Source of the DNA: JBBQVS01 sp964657325
GTDB taxonomy: Bacteria; Chloroflexota; Ktedonobacteria; Ktedonobacterales; Ktedonobacteraceae
Reading direction: 5' to 3'
NCBI GenBank assembly: GCA_964657325.1
Contig: CAZZVE010000003.1
Span: forward strand, 1-64,000
Length of the DNA: 64,000 nucleotides
Under the pieces are notes generated by a model that was given only the letters and a program-made list of their open reading frames with translations, searched no databases and was not told where the DNA came from. A program made the translations under genes and the position numbers. Shown piece after piece: positions 43,312-52,478 of the stretch (position 1 is its first letter; every line of letters starts with the position of its first letter).

Positions 43312-43436
43312 TGTAGGGGTCTGATTCTACTACACCTAGTTAGTACACACAAATGTCGATGGATATGAGAAATGTTCCAACACTTCCCCAAAAAGTGTTA
43401 TGTGCCAACTGGGTGTAATAGAATTAGACTCCTATA
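43312..43436. repeat. Palindromic repeat, family B (full copy)
   Basis: Ends TGTAGGGGTCTGATTCTACT and its near-complement (TAATAGAATTAGACTCCTA) form about 28 bp of imperfect inverted repeat, with an inner AACACTT/AAGTGTT palindrome. Short relatives are at 50270-50299 and in the right half of 26297-26356. No coding capacity. Confidence 0.8.
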
Positions 43437-43437
43437 A

Positions 43438-43522
43438 TTGTTAAAATATAAATTTGTATGTTATAGTATTGCTTTTTGGGCAAAAGTAATTTATAGTAAT
43501 GCATAGCAACCTATAGTAATGC
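43438..43522 (+). promoter_or_regulatory. Promoter with three phased direct repeats
   Basis: TTGTTA (43438-43443) is 18 bp from TATAGT (43462-43467). The 11-mer TATAGTAWTGC occurs at 43462, 43492 and 43512, spaced 30 and 20 bp, on one face of the helix. The downstream product has an N-terminal DNA-binding domain, so autoregulation is plausible. Confidence 0.5.
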
Positions 43523-43548
43523 TAAGTATGTTTAAAGAAGGTGAAAAT

Positions 43549-44217
43549 ATGGAACCATTATTGACAACCGAGGATGTAGCAAACTTTTTGCGTGTGGATG
43601 TCGTCACGGTGCGTCGGCTCGTGTTGAAGGGAGAACTACCGGCGTATCGTGTCGGTGGCGAGTACCGTTTCATTGGCAACGAAATTGAGAACTATGTAAA
43701 GCGGCAGCGTGTTTCAAATGGAGAAGTCATCTTTAAAGATAAGTTTGACAGGTTTACTGAGCGGGCACGGAAAGTCCTGAGTTTTGCTCAAGAGGAAGCA
43801 CGACACCTCCAACACAGTTTTGTCGGAACTGAGCATCTCCTCCTAGCTTTGGTACGTGAAGGTGAGGGCGTTGCTGCGAAGGTCTTGAAAAATTTAGGCG
43901 TGGTTGATTTGGCGCAGGTACAGAATTTAGTAGAAACTTTTGTGAAGCTTGGTGAGCGGCAAGTTGATGGTGAGGTCGGTACGACGAAACGGGTGCAAAA
44001 GGTGATTGAACTTGCCGTTGATGAAGCGCGTCGTCTGAATCACCATTATATTGGGACAGAGCATTTACTACTCGGTTTACTACGTGAGGGCGAAGGCGTC
44101 GGGGCAAAGGTGCTAGCAAAATTGAATATAAATTTGGAACAGGCACGTACACAGGTAATACAAGTGCTTGCAAGTTTGGATGAGGGGAAGCCTGAGTCGG
44201 CTCCTCCGACTGAGTAA
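43549..44217 (+). CDS. HTH (excisionase/MerR-like) domain fused to double Clp N repeat
   Basis: The protein is 222 aa. Residues about 5-50 are an excisionase-type HTH (LLTTEDVANFLRVDVVTVRRLVLKGELPAYRVGG). Two ClpC-type N repeats follow, each with a GTEHLLLALVREGEG-like core (near 90-105 and 165-180). There is no AAA+ ATPase domain, so the Clp N part may bind substrates or adaptors, or a phospho-arginine-like ligand. AAGGTG precedes the ATG at 43549. The fusion links a DNA-binding head to a protease-adaptor module. Confidence 0.85.
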   Translation: MEPLLTTEDVANFLRVDVVTVRRLVLKGELPAYRVGGEYRFIGNEIENYVKRQRVSNGEVIFKDKFDRFTERARKVLSFAQEEARHLQHSFVGTEHLLLALVREGEGVAAKVLKNLGVVDLAQVQNLVETFVKLGERQVDGEVGTTKRVQKVIELAVDEARRLNHHYIGTEHLLLGLLREGEGVGAKVLAKLNINLEQARTQVIQVLASLDEGKPESAPPTE

Positions 44218-44271
44218 TGTGTGAATGGGAGATACTTGTGGTCTCCCTAGTTGCTCGTCTGTGATATACGA

Positions 44272-44529
44272 TTAGCGATAGACATCCTTGCGGTCATCTA
44301 TCGTCAGTAACGTAATCTCTTGATTGCTGTCGTCAATGGTATAGATAATACGCCGACTTCCCACGCGCACACGATATGTTCGTGTTTGTCCTCTAAGCTT
44401 CTTCACATTCGGAGGACGTGGCTCTGTGCGGAGTGCTTCTATGTGTTGCTCAATGCGATTAGCAACCTGTTAAGGTAGCACGTTAATTTGTTTTTCTACC
44501 TGTTTAGCGAGAAGAATCCGATATGGCAC
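44272..44529 (-). pseudogene. RelE/ParE-family toxin with premature stop
   Basis: A frame from GTG at 44529 encodes PYRILLAKQVEKQINVLP, then TAA at codon 20 (44470-44472), then continues 65 codons with typical RelE features (RIEQHIEALR, VKKLRG, TYRVRVGSRRIIYTID, LLTIDDRKDVYR). A single base change would restore the 85 aa toxin. GTG overlaps the antitoxin stop as TAGTG. No alternative start lies just after the stop, so the toxin appears inactive. Confidence 0.75.
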
Positions 44530-44753
44530 TAGAATTGCTCACGCTCTCGACGTTCTCGTCGGAAGGCTTCGTAGCCGCGCACCTCTCCGGCGGTTATCTC
44601 GTCATGAGCGGTTTTCAATTCTGCGGCGAGTTCAGGTGAGACCTCTAACTCGTCCCCCGCAAGTTCTTGTGTCACGAGAGCAGCACTATACTGTTGCATC
44701 GCTTCATTTTGCTGCTGGGCCAACTCAAAAGCGTGGCATAACTCATCTATCAT
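44529..44753 (-). CDS. Antitoxin-like small protein upstream of broken RelE
   Basis: The protein is 74 aa, acidic and mostly helical, with a basic C-terminus (YEAFRRERREREQF). Position, overlap and size fit a type II antitoxin that wraps a RelE/ParE toxin, although no DNA-binding motif is obvious. GAGGGG precedes the ATG. With the toxin broken it would be an orphan. Confidence 0.65.
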   Translation of the reverse strand: MIDELCHAFELAQQQNEAMQQYSAALVTQELAGDELEVSPELAAELKTAHDEITAGEVRGYEAFRRERREREQF

Positions 44754-44816
44754 GAAATTCCCCTCTTTGCATTTTTCATTTTACACAGAGTACATCATAG
44801 AGTTACCTGTACTACG

Positions 44817-45650
44817 TCAGTGTAACATCTCCAAGAAACTCCATGACTTCAGGTCGCGTTCAAGGTGGAAGCGTAGCAGACCATGCATGGCGCGTTCAAG
44901 TTCGGTATGCAGGTGGGCATCAAGACGGAAACGTGGAACTTGTGCCCAGTCGGAGCGATGCAGAAGGCGTAGCACCTTGAGGGCGTTCATCGAGAGCGAT
45001 TGACTCCATAAACGCGAACAGTTCGGGCAGAGCGCGCCACCAAGCGAGGGCGTGAAACCGTTCTCCTCCGGCTTGAGTTCTGTGTCGCAGTTGGCGCAGG
45101 TACGTAACACTGGCTCATAGCCAACACTTGAGAGCAGGTAAATTTCAAAGTAGCGCATGAGGAGTTTGGTGCGATCATGCATATCCCGCTCTTGCTCCAC
45201 TTGTTGTACTATGCTCTCTGATTTTTGAGTCTGCTCAGCTCTTTGTTGCTGTACTTCTCTTGCATCTATTTCAAGCGCACGTAGAGATTCTAGCAGAAGT
45301 TTGTAGACATCGGTATGTGGCGTATTATCTTCCACGAAGCGTTCGACAAGTTCGGTCAGGTACATACCACAGGTGAGGTGCCAGAGTTCGTCGCGCATAT
45401 GCAGAAAGCTTTCAAGCCCTTGCGCCTGCGTTACAATGTCGAGATTACGGCCTACCGCGATCTGTAACTGTGAACGGTACAATAGTTCGAGATGTCCAGT
45501 TTTTTTACTGATGGGACGGCGTATACCTTTAGCAATCGCGCTGAACTTGCCCTTATAGGGTGTGAAAAGCGTAAGGATGCGGTCGGCTTCGCCGAGATTG
45601 GATTGTTTGAGAATGATTGCTTCGGTGGAATAACTGCGTTGTTCTCGCAT
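44817..45650 (-). CDS. recO: DNA repair protein RecO
   Basis: The protein is 278 aa. The N-terminal OB fold starts STEAIILKQSNLGEADRILTLFTP, followed by GKFSAIAKGIRRP. A zinc site is formed by CANC and CPNC near 195-225. RecO loads RecA with RecF/RecR in gap repair. A Gln/Glu-rich insert near 130-150 is unusual. The ATG at 45650 was chosen because the OB fold begins right after it; the longer frame runs through the tRNA genes. A tRNA terminator lies just upstream. Confidence 0.93.
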   Translation of the reverse strand: MREQRSYSTEAIILKQSNLGEADRILTLFTPYKGKFSAIAKGIRRPISKKTGHLELLYRSQLQIAVGRNLDIVTQAQGLESFLHMRDELWHLTCGMYLTELVERFVEDNTPHTDVYKLLLESLRALEIDAREVQQQRAEQTQKSESIVQQVEQERDMHDRTKLLMRYFEIYLLSSVGYEPVLRTCANCDTELKPEENGFTPSLGGALCPNCSRLWSQSLSMNALKVLRLLHRSDWAQVPRFRLDAHLHTELERAMHGLLRFHLERDLKSWSFLEMLH

Positions 45651-45686
45651 GGGAAGACGTTCCTTGCAGACCGCTTGAAAAAAGAG

Positions 45687-45714
45687 AAGAGACGTGATAC
45701 ATATCACGTCTCTT
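45687..45714 (-). terminator. Intrinsic terminator of the tRNA-Gly/tRNA-Cys unit
   Basis: A perfect 13-bp stem (AAGAGACGTGATA and complement) with a 2-base loop is followed on the minus strand by CTCTTTTTTC. It starts 2 bases after tRNA-Cys. Confidence 0.9.
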
Positions 45715-45716
45715 GG

Positions 45717-45787
45717 AGGCGACGAGCGGATTTGAACCGCTGGTGCAGCTTTTGCAGAGCCGTGCCTTACCACTTGGCGACGTCGCC
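45717..45787 (-). tRNA. tRNA-Cys (anticodon GCA)
   Basis: A 71-nt cloverleaf is readable: acceptor GGCGACG pairs with CGTCGCC, the anticodon loop is CTGCAAA between CGGCT and AGCTG, and the T loop is GGTTCAAATCC. The discriminator is U. CCA is not encoded. Confidence 0.95.
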
Positions 45788-45798
45788 TGAAAAGGGGG

Positions 45799-45870
45799 AG
45801 CGGGAGACGGGGATCGAACCCGCGACTTTCTCCTTGGCAAGGAGATGCTCTACCACTGAGCCACTCCCGC
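45799..45870 (-). tRNA. tRNA-Gly (anticodon GCC)
   Basis: A 72-nt cloverleaf: acceptor GCGGGAG pairs with CTCCCGC, the anticodon loop is TTGCCAA, and the T arm holds GGTTCGATCCC. The discriminator is U. It lies 11 bases upstream of tRNA-Cys, so they are one transcript. Confidence 0.96.
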
Positions 45871-45990
45871 TAATGCCATTGCATACAATCTATCACTACT
45901 GTAATGTTTCGTTTGCAGATTTAAGATACCATACCCTTAGCGAATTGTCAACACCTTTTCCTGAGAATGCCAAATTTTTTGAGAATTGTT

Positions 45991-46096
45991 AAGCATGACA
46001 GGGGCAAGCCCTGTCACTACTATACTGTCCACCCCTACGGAGCGAAACCGCACCAGTTCGAGTATAGTAGTGACAGGGCTTGCCCCTGTCATGCTT
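45991..46096. repeat. Palindromic repeat, family C, copy 1
   Basis: Two perfect 36-bp arms beginning AAGCATGACAGGGGCAAGCC flank about 34 bp of unique sequence. Each arm itself contains an inner CAGGGGCAAGCCCTG palindrome. A diverged copy is at 63240-63338. Confidence 0.88.
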
Positions 46097-46123
46097 CGCG
46101 CGCTCTGTGAGCTTAATCTTTGC

Positions 46124-48250
46124 TCAATACAACTCCTCATTAGTAATGCTTGTAGCGAATGTCCCAACGGCCTGAAAGAGAGTTGTATCGACGATTCTAT
46201 ACGCGCTACTTGAGCTAACGCCATTGCGTACAAAGGGTTGTGCCTGGTTATTAATCACTTGATACTGTCGTCCAAAGGTAAAGACGTATTGCTGAATTTG
46301 ACCCGTTGTGCGGTTTAGCACAAGAATATCGTCACCTTTACCACAACTGTCACTTGCAAGACAGACTGTGTGGTCAACGAAGGCACCAACTAGAATCTGG
46401 TAATGCTGGTCCCAGCTATGCACAGTATGTAACGTCAATATTTTCAGCGCGTCATTGAAGACAATAAATGTACTCGTGCCAGCTTGCGGATCGTAGAGCA
46501 TCGCGTTCAGGCGGTCAGTTCCAAAGTGACCAACGTAGAAGACTTCGTTTGGTGTCCATCCTGTATAGTCTATTCTCTTCACTAACGAGAGGTCAGAGCC
46601 TAGGATGAGAAAGGCTCCCATGCCTCGGCTTGGCTCATAGAGCATCACTTGCGCTCGCCCCGACCCATTGAAGTCGCCACTGAACACTTGCCAGTTACCA
46701 CTCAGGTCATGGATTTCTTGATAGTTATTGATGACCATATTGCCGTCAAAATCCATGGCACGCGCCTCACCAATTCGACGATCATATAGAAAGACGCCAT
46801 CTTGATTCACGTTTGTATAACGTCCAACATAGACTTCCCACGAGTTGTGCCACTGCGTATATTGCTGTAGGTGATGTACACTCAGGTCTTTATTAAAGTC
46901 AATAATGACCGCGTTCGCTGTACGTCCGGTCATGCGCCATTGCTGCAAGGGATCGCCCATTTGCACAGTGCTGGCAAGTGATGATGGAATACTGGCATCG
47001 GCGAAGCGATTGTACATGAATAGTCCAGTGCTATGTCCGTCAAAACGACCTGCATAAAGTTCCCAATTTGGTCCCCAGCCAGTAAGGGAAACGTGCGTCT
47101 TAATCGTAAGCTGTGGGGTCAACGTGAGTATTTGCATTGTGCCATGGGTACGATCATACAGCAGAATATCGGACTCATCAGTGCCAGCAAAGTCTCCCAC
47201 GCGAATATCCAGATTTGATCCCCAACCTGTTGGTGTCGTCTTTGCATCCGATAGCATCACCTTTTGTGCTACTGGCGTTTCCGAGGACGAGTCTTGTGCA
47301 TCATTCCGTATGATGTGCGGTCCTGGTTGTTTGTATGGTGAAAGTGAAACAACGCTCAAACTCCCCTGTTGTCGATTATAAAGGAGGAGATCGCTTAAGC
47401 CATTACCTGTGAAGTCAGCGTTGAACTCTTGCTCCGCGCTACCACTGCCACCAGGGAGGCCGAGCGTGGGGCGACTCTCATTCACTGTATTTTTCGTCTG
47501 TGTTCCCGTTTGACTATTTCCCGTAGTCTGTGCCTGTGCGTTTGCTATCGTCAAGCCTGCAATAGCATTGCCATTGATGCCCGGAAGATGTGCGAATAGG
47601 GTGGTGTCAATGGTTGTTGGAAAGTAGATGAAGCGTAACTCGCTTTGCTGAAAACTTGCTGCATTGATTTGGTCAACAGGGTAGTTGAGTCCGATATGCA
47701 TAGGTGTTGGATCGCCATAGTTTTGATAGGTGACATTGAAAGTGCTGTCATCATCACTCACCGATGTCACAAAGGCAACGTGCCCTTCTGGCCCATAGGC
47801 CCATACACCATCAGCGCGTGGAAAAACAGCGATAGCACCTGCGCGCGGCTCTGTCCCAATGGGTAGACCGGTACGCTCGGCATCAACAACCCAATCGGCG
47901 GCGTTGCCCCAATTCAAGGGAAGATCATAGCCGAGCAGGTGCCATTGCTCCCATGCCCACCATACGCAGTTGCCACCACCAGGAAAGGGACCAGGACACA
48001 ACTGAAACGGGTTGCCATCACGCGAATAATAAGATGCTTTACAGTTTTCATCCACCGTTGCGCTTGTATGGGCGGTTGTCACTATGCTGGATTGCGCTCG
48101 TGAACTATATGATGGGCCAATAGCGATATATAGAAATAAGAGAACCGAGAGAATTATCAGTATAGGAATAAAAAACTTTTTTATTGTGTGGCGAGATATA
48201 TGTTGCGGCTCATCTAGTTTTCTTGGGATGGGTTGTAGAGTGGACGACAT
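46124..48250 (-). CDS. CHAP-domain cell-wall hydrolase with FG-GAP-like repeats
   Basis: The protein is 708 aa. A signal-anchor lies at 26-45. The CHAP amidase/endopeptidase domain (about 68-195) shows Cys95 in GGGNCVWWAWEQWH and His157 in GHVAFVTSV. The rest (about 260-690) is built of repeats of the form GDFxGxGxxDxLLYxRxxG, an FG-GAP/VCBS-like propeller. It is probably an extracytoplasmic peptidoglycan hydrolase or wall-binding protein. AAGGAG precedes the ATG at 48250. Confidence 0.85.
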   Translation of the reverse strand: MSSTLQPIPRKLDEPQHISRHTIKKFFIPILIILSVLLFLYIAIGPSYSSRAQSSIVTTAHTSATVDENCKASYYSRDGNPFQLCPGPFPGGGNCVWWAWEQWHLLGYDLPLNWGNAADWVVDAERTGLPIGTEPRAGAIAVFPRADGVWAYGPEGHVAFVTSVSDDDSTFNVTYQNYGDPTPMHIGLNYPVDQINAASFQQSELRFIYFPTTIDTTLFAHLPGINGNAIAGLTIANAQAQTTGNSQTGTQTKNTVNESRPTLGLPGGSGSAEQEFNADFTGNGLSDLLLYNRQQGSLSVVSLSPYKQPGPHIIRNDAQDSSSETPVAQKVMLSDAKTTPTGWGSNLDIRVGDFAGTDESDILLYDRTHGTMQILTLTPQLTIKTHVSLTGWGPNWELYAGRFDGHSTGLFMYNRFADASIPSSLASTVQMGDPLQQWRMTGRTANAVIIDFNKDLSVHHLQQYTQWHNSWEVYVGRYTNVNQDGVFLYDRRIGEARAMDFDGNMVINNYQEIHDLSGNWQVFSGDFNGSGRAQVMLYEPSRGMGAFLILGSDLSLVKRIDYTGWTPNEVFYVGHFGTDRLNAMLYDPQAGTSTFIVFNDALKILTLHTVHSWDQHYQILVGAFVDHTVCLASDSCGKGDDILVLNRTTGQIQQYVFTFGRQYQVINNQAQPFVRNGVSSSSAYRIVDTTLFQAVGTFATSITNEELY

Positions 48251-48482
48251 ACAAAGGCTCCTTACAGGCGTAGTGAAATTATCTTCACATAACACTACGC
48301 TTGCTAGCACTCTATGGATTGCTTTTAGTGATGAATGTCGATGGAATCTTCTTGCGCGTTAAAGAAAAACACACCTTGCTTTTTCCCCTCACGTCGGTTA
48401 CTCTTAAGCTAATGCGAGACCCTGCAATTTCGCTGACTATCTTATCTCCCTGCACCTATTTTAGAGGAGTGTAGAAAACACT

Positions 48483-50231
48483 ATGACAGTGACACAACAG
48501 AGCTTGTCTGCCGCTTCAACTGAGCAGACCACCCCACGATGGAGTTATACGAGTGGCACGAGCGATACTCCATTACTTGGCCTGACGATTGGCGATCAGT
48601 TCGACTTGACTGCAGAAACCTACCCCGATAATCCCGCGCTTATCGCACGTCAGCAACAGATACGTTTGACCTACCGTGAATTGCAAGAACAGGTCAATCA
48701 GTGCGCGAAGGGCTTGCTTCAATTGGGATTGCGTAAAGGGCAACGCATCGGTATCTGGTCGCCTAACCGTGTTGAGTGGTGTGTGACGCAATTCGCCACC
48801 AGCAAAATCGGCACCATACTCGTTAATATCAATCCTTCGTACCGTCTGCACGAACTGGAATATGTGCTGAAACAATCGGGCTGTACCGCTCTTATCATCT
48901 CGCCAGCCTTCAAAACCTCGAACTATACCGAGATGGTGCAAGCACTTGCTCCCGAACTACAGCACAGCGAACCCGGAAAGCTCAAGGCTGAAAAACTTCC
49001 CGACCTCACAACCGTCATTCGCATGACCTCCGAAAAGATTCCTGGCATGTTTACCTGGGACGAACTTATGTCGATGGGCGGCGGTGTGAGCAACGAGCAA
49101 CTCACAAAAGTACAGCGTGAGCAGGAGTTCGACGACCCAATCAACATACAGTACACCAGTGGCACGACAGGCTTTCCGAAGGGTGCGACACTCAGTCATC
49201 ACAATATTCTGAACAATGGCTATTTTGTAGCTGGCCTGCAAAACCTGACGTATAAGGATAGAGTATGTATTCCCGTACCGCTCTATCACTGCTTTGGTAT
49301 GGTCATGGGCAACCTCGGCTGTATCACACATGGCGCGACGATGGTGTATCCCTCCGAAGGGTTTGAGCCATTGACCGTGTTACAAACGGTGCAGGAAGAA
49401 AAATGTACCTCGCTCTATGGTGTGCCGACGATGTTTATCGCGGAACTCGATCAGCCAGATTTCGCCAAGTTCGACTACTCTAGCTTGCGTACAGGTGTCA
49501 TGGCAGGTTCACCATGTCCGGTTGAGGTCATGAAAAAAGTTCAGAGCTTGATGAACATGAGTGATGTCGAGATTTGCTATGGTATGACGGAGACCAGTCC
49601 GGTCTCGACGCAAACACGTATCGGCTCGCCACTGGACAAGCAAGTCGGCACCGTTGGGCAGATACATCCACATCTCGAAGTCAAAATTGTCAATCCCGCG
49701 ACGGGTCAGGTCGTGCCAATTGGCGAGACTGGCGAACTCTGCACACGTGGCTATAGTGTTATGCTCGGCTACTGGAACAATGAAGAGGCGACGGCCGCAG
49801 CTATCGATTCAGCACGTTGGATGCACACAGGCGATCTAGCTGTCATGGACGAAGAAAGCTACGTCAATATCGTTGGGCGCATCAAAGACCTGATTATTCG
49901 TGGTGGTGAGAACGTCTATCCACGCGAGGTCGAAGAATACCTGTATACGCATCCAAAGATCAGCGATGTGCAGGTCATCGGTGTCCCTGATGAGAAATAT
50001 GGTGAAGCGATCATGGCGTGGGTCATGCTCAAGCCAGGAGAGCAGGTGACAGAGGAAGAGTTACGTGACTATTGTAAGGGCAACATCGCGCACTACAAGG
50101 TACCGCGCTACATCAAGTTCGTGACCTCATTCCCCATGACCGTCACGGGCAAAGTCCAGAAATACCAGATGCGTGAGCAATCTACAGAGGAATTGGGTTT
50201 GCAAAAAGCTGCATCGGTCAAGACTGCGTAA
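48483..50231 (+). CDS. Acyl-CoA synthetase / AMP-binding ligase
   Basis: The protein is 582 aa. The AMP-binding P-loop YTSGTTGFPKG lies at 224-234, YGMTETSPVS near 365, GRIKDLIIRGGENVYPREVEEYL near 472 and the catalytic Lys region VTGKVQKYQM near 560. It activates a fatty or aryl acid to its CoA thioester. Similar enzymes are called fatty-acid CoA ligases. GAGGAG lies 13 bases upstream of the ATG. Confidence 0.92.
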   Translation: MTVTQQSLSAASTEQTTPRWSYTSGTSDTPLLGLTIGDQFDLTAETYPDNPALIARQQQIRLTYRELQEQVNQCAKGLLQLGLRKGQRIGIWSPNRVEWCVTQFATSKIGTILVNINPSYRLHELEYVLKQSGCTALIISPAFKTSNYTEMVQALAPELQHSEPGKLKAEKLPDLTTVIRMTSEKIPGMFTWDELMSMGGGVSNEQLTKVQREQEFDDPINIQYTSGTTGFPKGATLSHHNILNNGYFVAGLQNLTYKDRVCIPVPLYHCFGMVMGNLGCITHGATMVYPSEGFEPLTVLQTVQEEKCTSLYGVPTMFIAELDQPDFAKFDYSSLRTGVMAGSPCPVEVMKKVQSLMNMSDVEICYGMTETSPVSTQTRIGSPLDKQVGTVGQIHPHLEVKIVNPATGQVVPIGETGELCTRGYSVMLGYWNNEEATAAAIDSARWMHTGDLAVMDEESYVNIVGRIKDLIIRGGENVYPREVEEYLYTHPKISDVQVIGVPDEKYGEAIMAWVMLKPGEQVTEEELRDYCKGNIAHYKVPRYIKFVTSFPMTVTGKVQKYQMREQSTEELGLQKAASVKTA

Positions 50232-50269
50232 ACGAATATCGGCAATAGAATATATAAGAGAACGGCAAT

Positions 50270-50299
50270 TGTAGGGGTCTAATTCATTACACCCCTACA
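50270..50299. repeat. Short family B hairpin
   Basis: TGTAGGGGT and ACCCCTACA are separated by 12 bases. This may be a solo end pair of the family B element. It lies between convergent acyl-CoA ligase and Nramp-like genes. Confidence 0.6.
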
Positions 50300-50308
50300 G
50301 ATGTCATC

Positions 50309-51976
50309 TCAATGCAGAAACGCCATAACAATGAACTTGTATACCAGCAATACAACTGCTACCACAAGGTAAATGCGTAGTGCCAACATCCCAATTTTAA
50401 GCGTGCGTGACCATACAGGTTTCGTCAACTCAGCAAGTGGTGGCATCCGCCATGTGTTCCTATCCATTGCATAAAGTGCAGACAGCTCCGCATCTGATCC
50501 TTTTCTAAGATGCTTCACCAACGAGACACCCCCAACGATTGCCAACGAGATCACTAGAATAACACCTGCGATAGCGGCTAGCTGTAATGTTTGTGCGTTT
50601 GTAAACGGAATAAGCGTTGTCGCCGCCAGGATAACGGAGAGTGTTATGAGTACACCAATGATGATAGCACAGACGATGTTCAACCACCGCTTATTCACCC
50701 ATGGACCGAGCACAGCACGATCATTGCACAGCAACACGAGAAACATTGTGGCACTGGGAAGCAGAATACCCGCGAGTGCTTGTACAAGCAGTGTTAGGAT
50801 GGCAAGCATCTGTGCTGGCGAAAGCACTACAATGGTACCAGCGCATACAATAAGTGCAGCATAGCTGATGTAGAAGCCCTTTGCCTCGCCAAATTTGCTA
50901 TGTAGCGATGGTTTGGTCTTAAACGCATCGCCAAAGGCGTATGAGGTCGCGAGTGAGACTGCACAGGCACCGATGATGCTGGCGTTGAGCAGGATAATCA
51001 TCAAAATCACGCCCATGATGGAATGACCTGCTAGTCCAAACTGATGCGCGGTTGTGTTCAAATCTAAAAAGCCGTTATCGAACTTTGTAGCGGCAAAACC
51101 AAAGGCCGCTGCTATGACTAACCCTGCTGCCTCAATATTGGTCAGGAATGCACCAATAATGGTATCTGTGCGCTCGCTTTTCATCCAACGAGCGGTAATG
51201 CGTTTGTCAACAACATTTGACTGCTGAAAGAAGAGTTGCCACGGTGTAACCGTTGTACCGATAATGGCAACGATGGTCAGCAATGCGGTTGAGTTGAGAC
51301 CACCACGCACACTTGGAATAAAGGTGCCACTTACAATTGGACCGATAGAGCCATGTGGAATAAATGCGATTGGAATCATTAGCAGACTTGCGAGACAGCA
51401 TACCCACATTACGCTCTCCCAGCGGCGGAAACTTCCAGTTGTGGTGATTAAAATGAGACCGACAACGCCCAAAGGAACTGAGATGTAGGGGCTCACGCCA
51501 AAGTATTGCAGCGCGACACTGAAACCGATGAATTCTGTAATAATGGTCAAAAAGTTCAGGATAAACAGGTCACTGAGTGAGAACGCGCCCCAGAATTTGC
51601 CGAAACGCTCGAAAATTAGACGTGCATGTCCAACGCCGCTTACCGCACCAAGACGTACAACCATTTCTTGATTGACAATTAGAAGAGGAATCAGAATGAG
51701 CAGTGTCCATAATAGAGATGTTCCATATTGTTGTCCTGCCTGGATATACGTCTGAATCCCGCCCGCATCGTTATCTCCAACCATTGTAATCAACCCTGGC
51801 CCCATAATCACAAGCAAGGCTAGAAGACGCTTAATCCATGTTTTGCGTATTGCACTCTCACTGCCTTTGATTGTGCCCCAGGCTCCCTGGATGTCGTCAC
51901 TGCATGCTGTATCAATGTGTACCGTGTTCTCTTCTACCACGTCGAACACAAGTGTAGTCTCTTCAATTTGGTACAT
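50309..51976 (-). CDS. Nramp-family divalent metal transporter (variant metal site)
   Basis: The protein is 555 aa with about 11 membrane segments after a 50-residue cytosolic N-terminus. The TM1 site that normally reads DPGN is here GDNDAGG (68-72 region), so the Asp-Pro-Gly-Asn metal ligands are replaced by Asp-Asn-Asp. The TM6 Met of the usual MPH motif is not found in an equivalent place. Nramp relatives with altered TM1 move Mg2+ or Al3+ or other ions, so substrate is uncertain. GAGGAG precedes the ATG at 51976. Confidence 0.8.
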   Translation of the reverse strand: MYQIEETTLVFDVVEENTVHIDTACSDDIQGAWGTIKGSESAIRKTWIKRLLALLVIMGPGLITMVGDNDAGGIQTYIQAGQQYGTSLLWTLLILIPLLIVNQEMVVRLGAVSGVGHARLIFERFGKFWGAFSLSDLFILNFLTIITEFIGFSVALQYFGVSPYISVPLGVVGLILITTTGSFRRWESVMWVCCLASLLMIPIAFIPHGSIGPIVSGTFIPSVRGGLNSTALLTIVAIIGTTVTPWQLFFQQSNVVDKRITARWMKSERTDTIIGAFLTNIEAAGLVIAAAFGFAATKFDNGFLDLNTTAHQFGLAGHSIMGVILMIILLNASIIGACAVSLATSYAFGDAFKTKPSLHSKFGEAKGFYISYAALIVCAGTIVVLSPAQMLAILTLLVQALAGILLPSATMFLVLLCNDRAVLGPWVNKRWLNIVCAIIIGVLITLSVILAATTLIPFTNAQTLQLAAIAGVILVISLAIVGGVSLVKHLRKGSDAELSALYAMDRNTWRMPPLAELTKPVWSRTLKIGMLALRIYLVVAVVLLVYKFIVMAFLH

Positions 51977-52052
51977 GGGAGTACTCCTCTCTTTTTTTCT
52001 TTGAATTAAGAGCATAATGAGATATGGATTCTCTCACGGAGAAGAAACCCTT

Positions 52053-52174
52053 TGTAGGGACCGATTTATCACGTCCTTTTTGGCAACGAACACGTTTTGC
52101 AGGATGTTGAAACGCGTATCATGTTCTCCAGAATTTGTGGATGGGGCAAAGGACATGATAAATCGGTCCCTACA
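52053..52174. repeat. Palindromic repeat, family A (full copy)
   Basis: Ends TGTAGGGACCGATTTATCAC and its near-complement (GATAAATCGGTCCCTACA) flank about 70 bp that differs from other copies. Size 122 bp. Confidence 0.85.
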
Positions 52175-52238
52175 GAACATTGTCTTATCAGGAACAATGT
52201 GCGTGAGAAAACCTGAAAATGAGAGAAAGAGTGAGAGG

Positions 52239-52424
52239 ATGACACCATGCTTGCCAGAGGAATCAGGCAAGGAGAGTAGTACTACCTATGCTCACGCTTC
52301 TCGCTTTTGGGAAATTGTATCCGTAGCCAAAGCGAGTCGTGAGATGATAGCACTGATACATGGAGATGCTAGCAGGTCAGAACCGTTTGTACTACGGAAA
52401 GATGGTGACGCCGACACCAAGTAG
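52239..52424 (+). CDS. Possible small protein
   Basis: A 61-codon frame from ATG at 52239 reads a plausible soluble peptide (FWEIVSVAKASREMIALIHG) with no recognised family. GAGAGG abuts the ATG, too close for a normal site. The upstream part of the frame lies in the family A repeat. It may be non-coding; otherwise 52175-52478 holds nothing recognisable. Confidence 0.2.
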   Translation: MTPCLPEESGKESSTTYAHASRFWEIVSVAKASREMIALIHGDASRSEPFVLRKDGDADTK

Positions 52425-52478
52425 GGTCAGGGTCCATTCGGGTCCTCCTTCGTTCCGTAACGGTAACGAGATACACAC

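Noticed and set aside
45651..45773. Longer N-terminus of RecO
   Set aside because: It would be read from the tRNA-Cys gene and terminator; the OB fold starts at the ATG at 45650.
52017..52238. Upstream part of a 135-codon plus-strand frame
   Set aside because: It runs through a family A repeat and has no ribosome site; only the last 61 codons were kept as a weak candidate.
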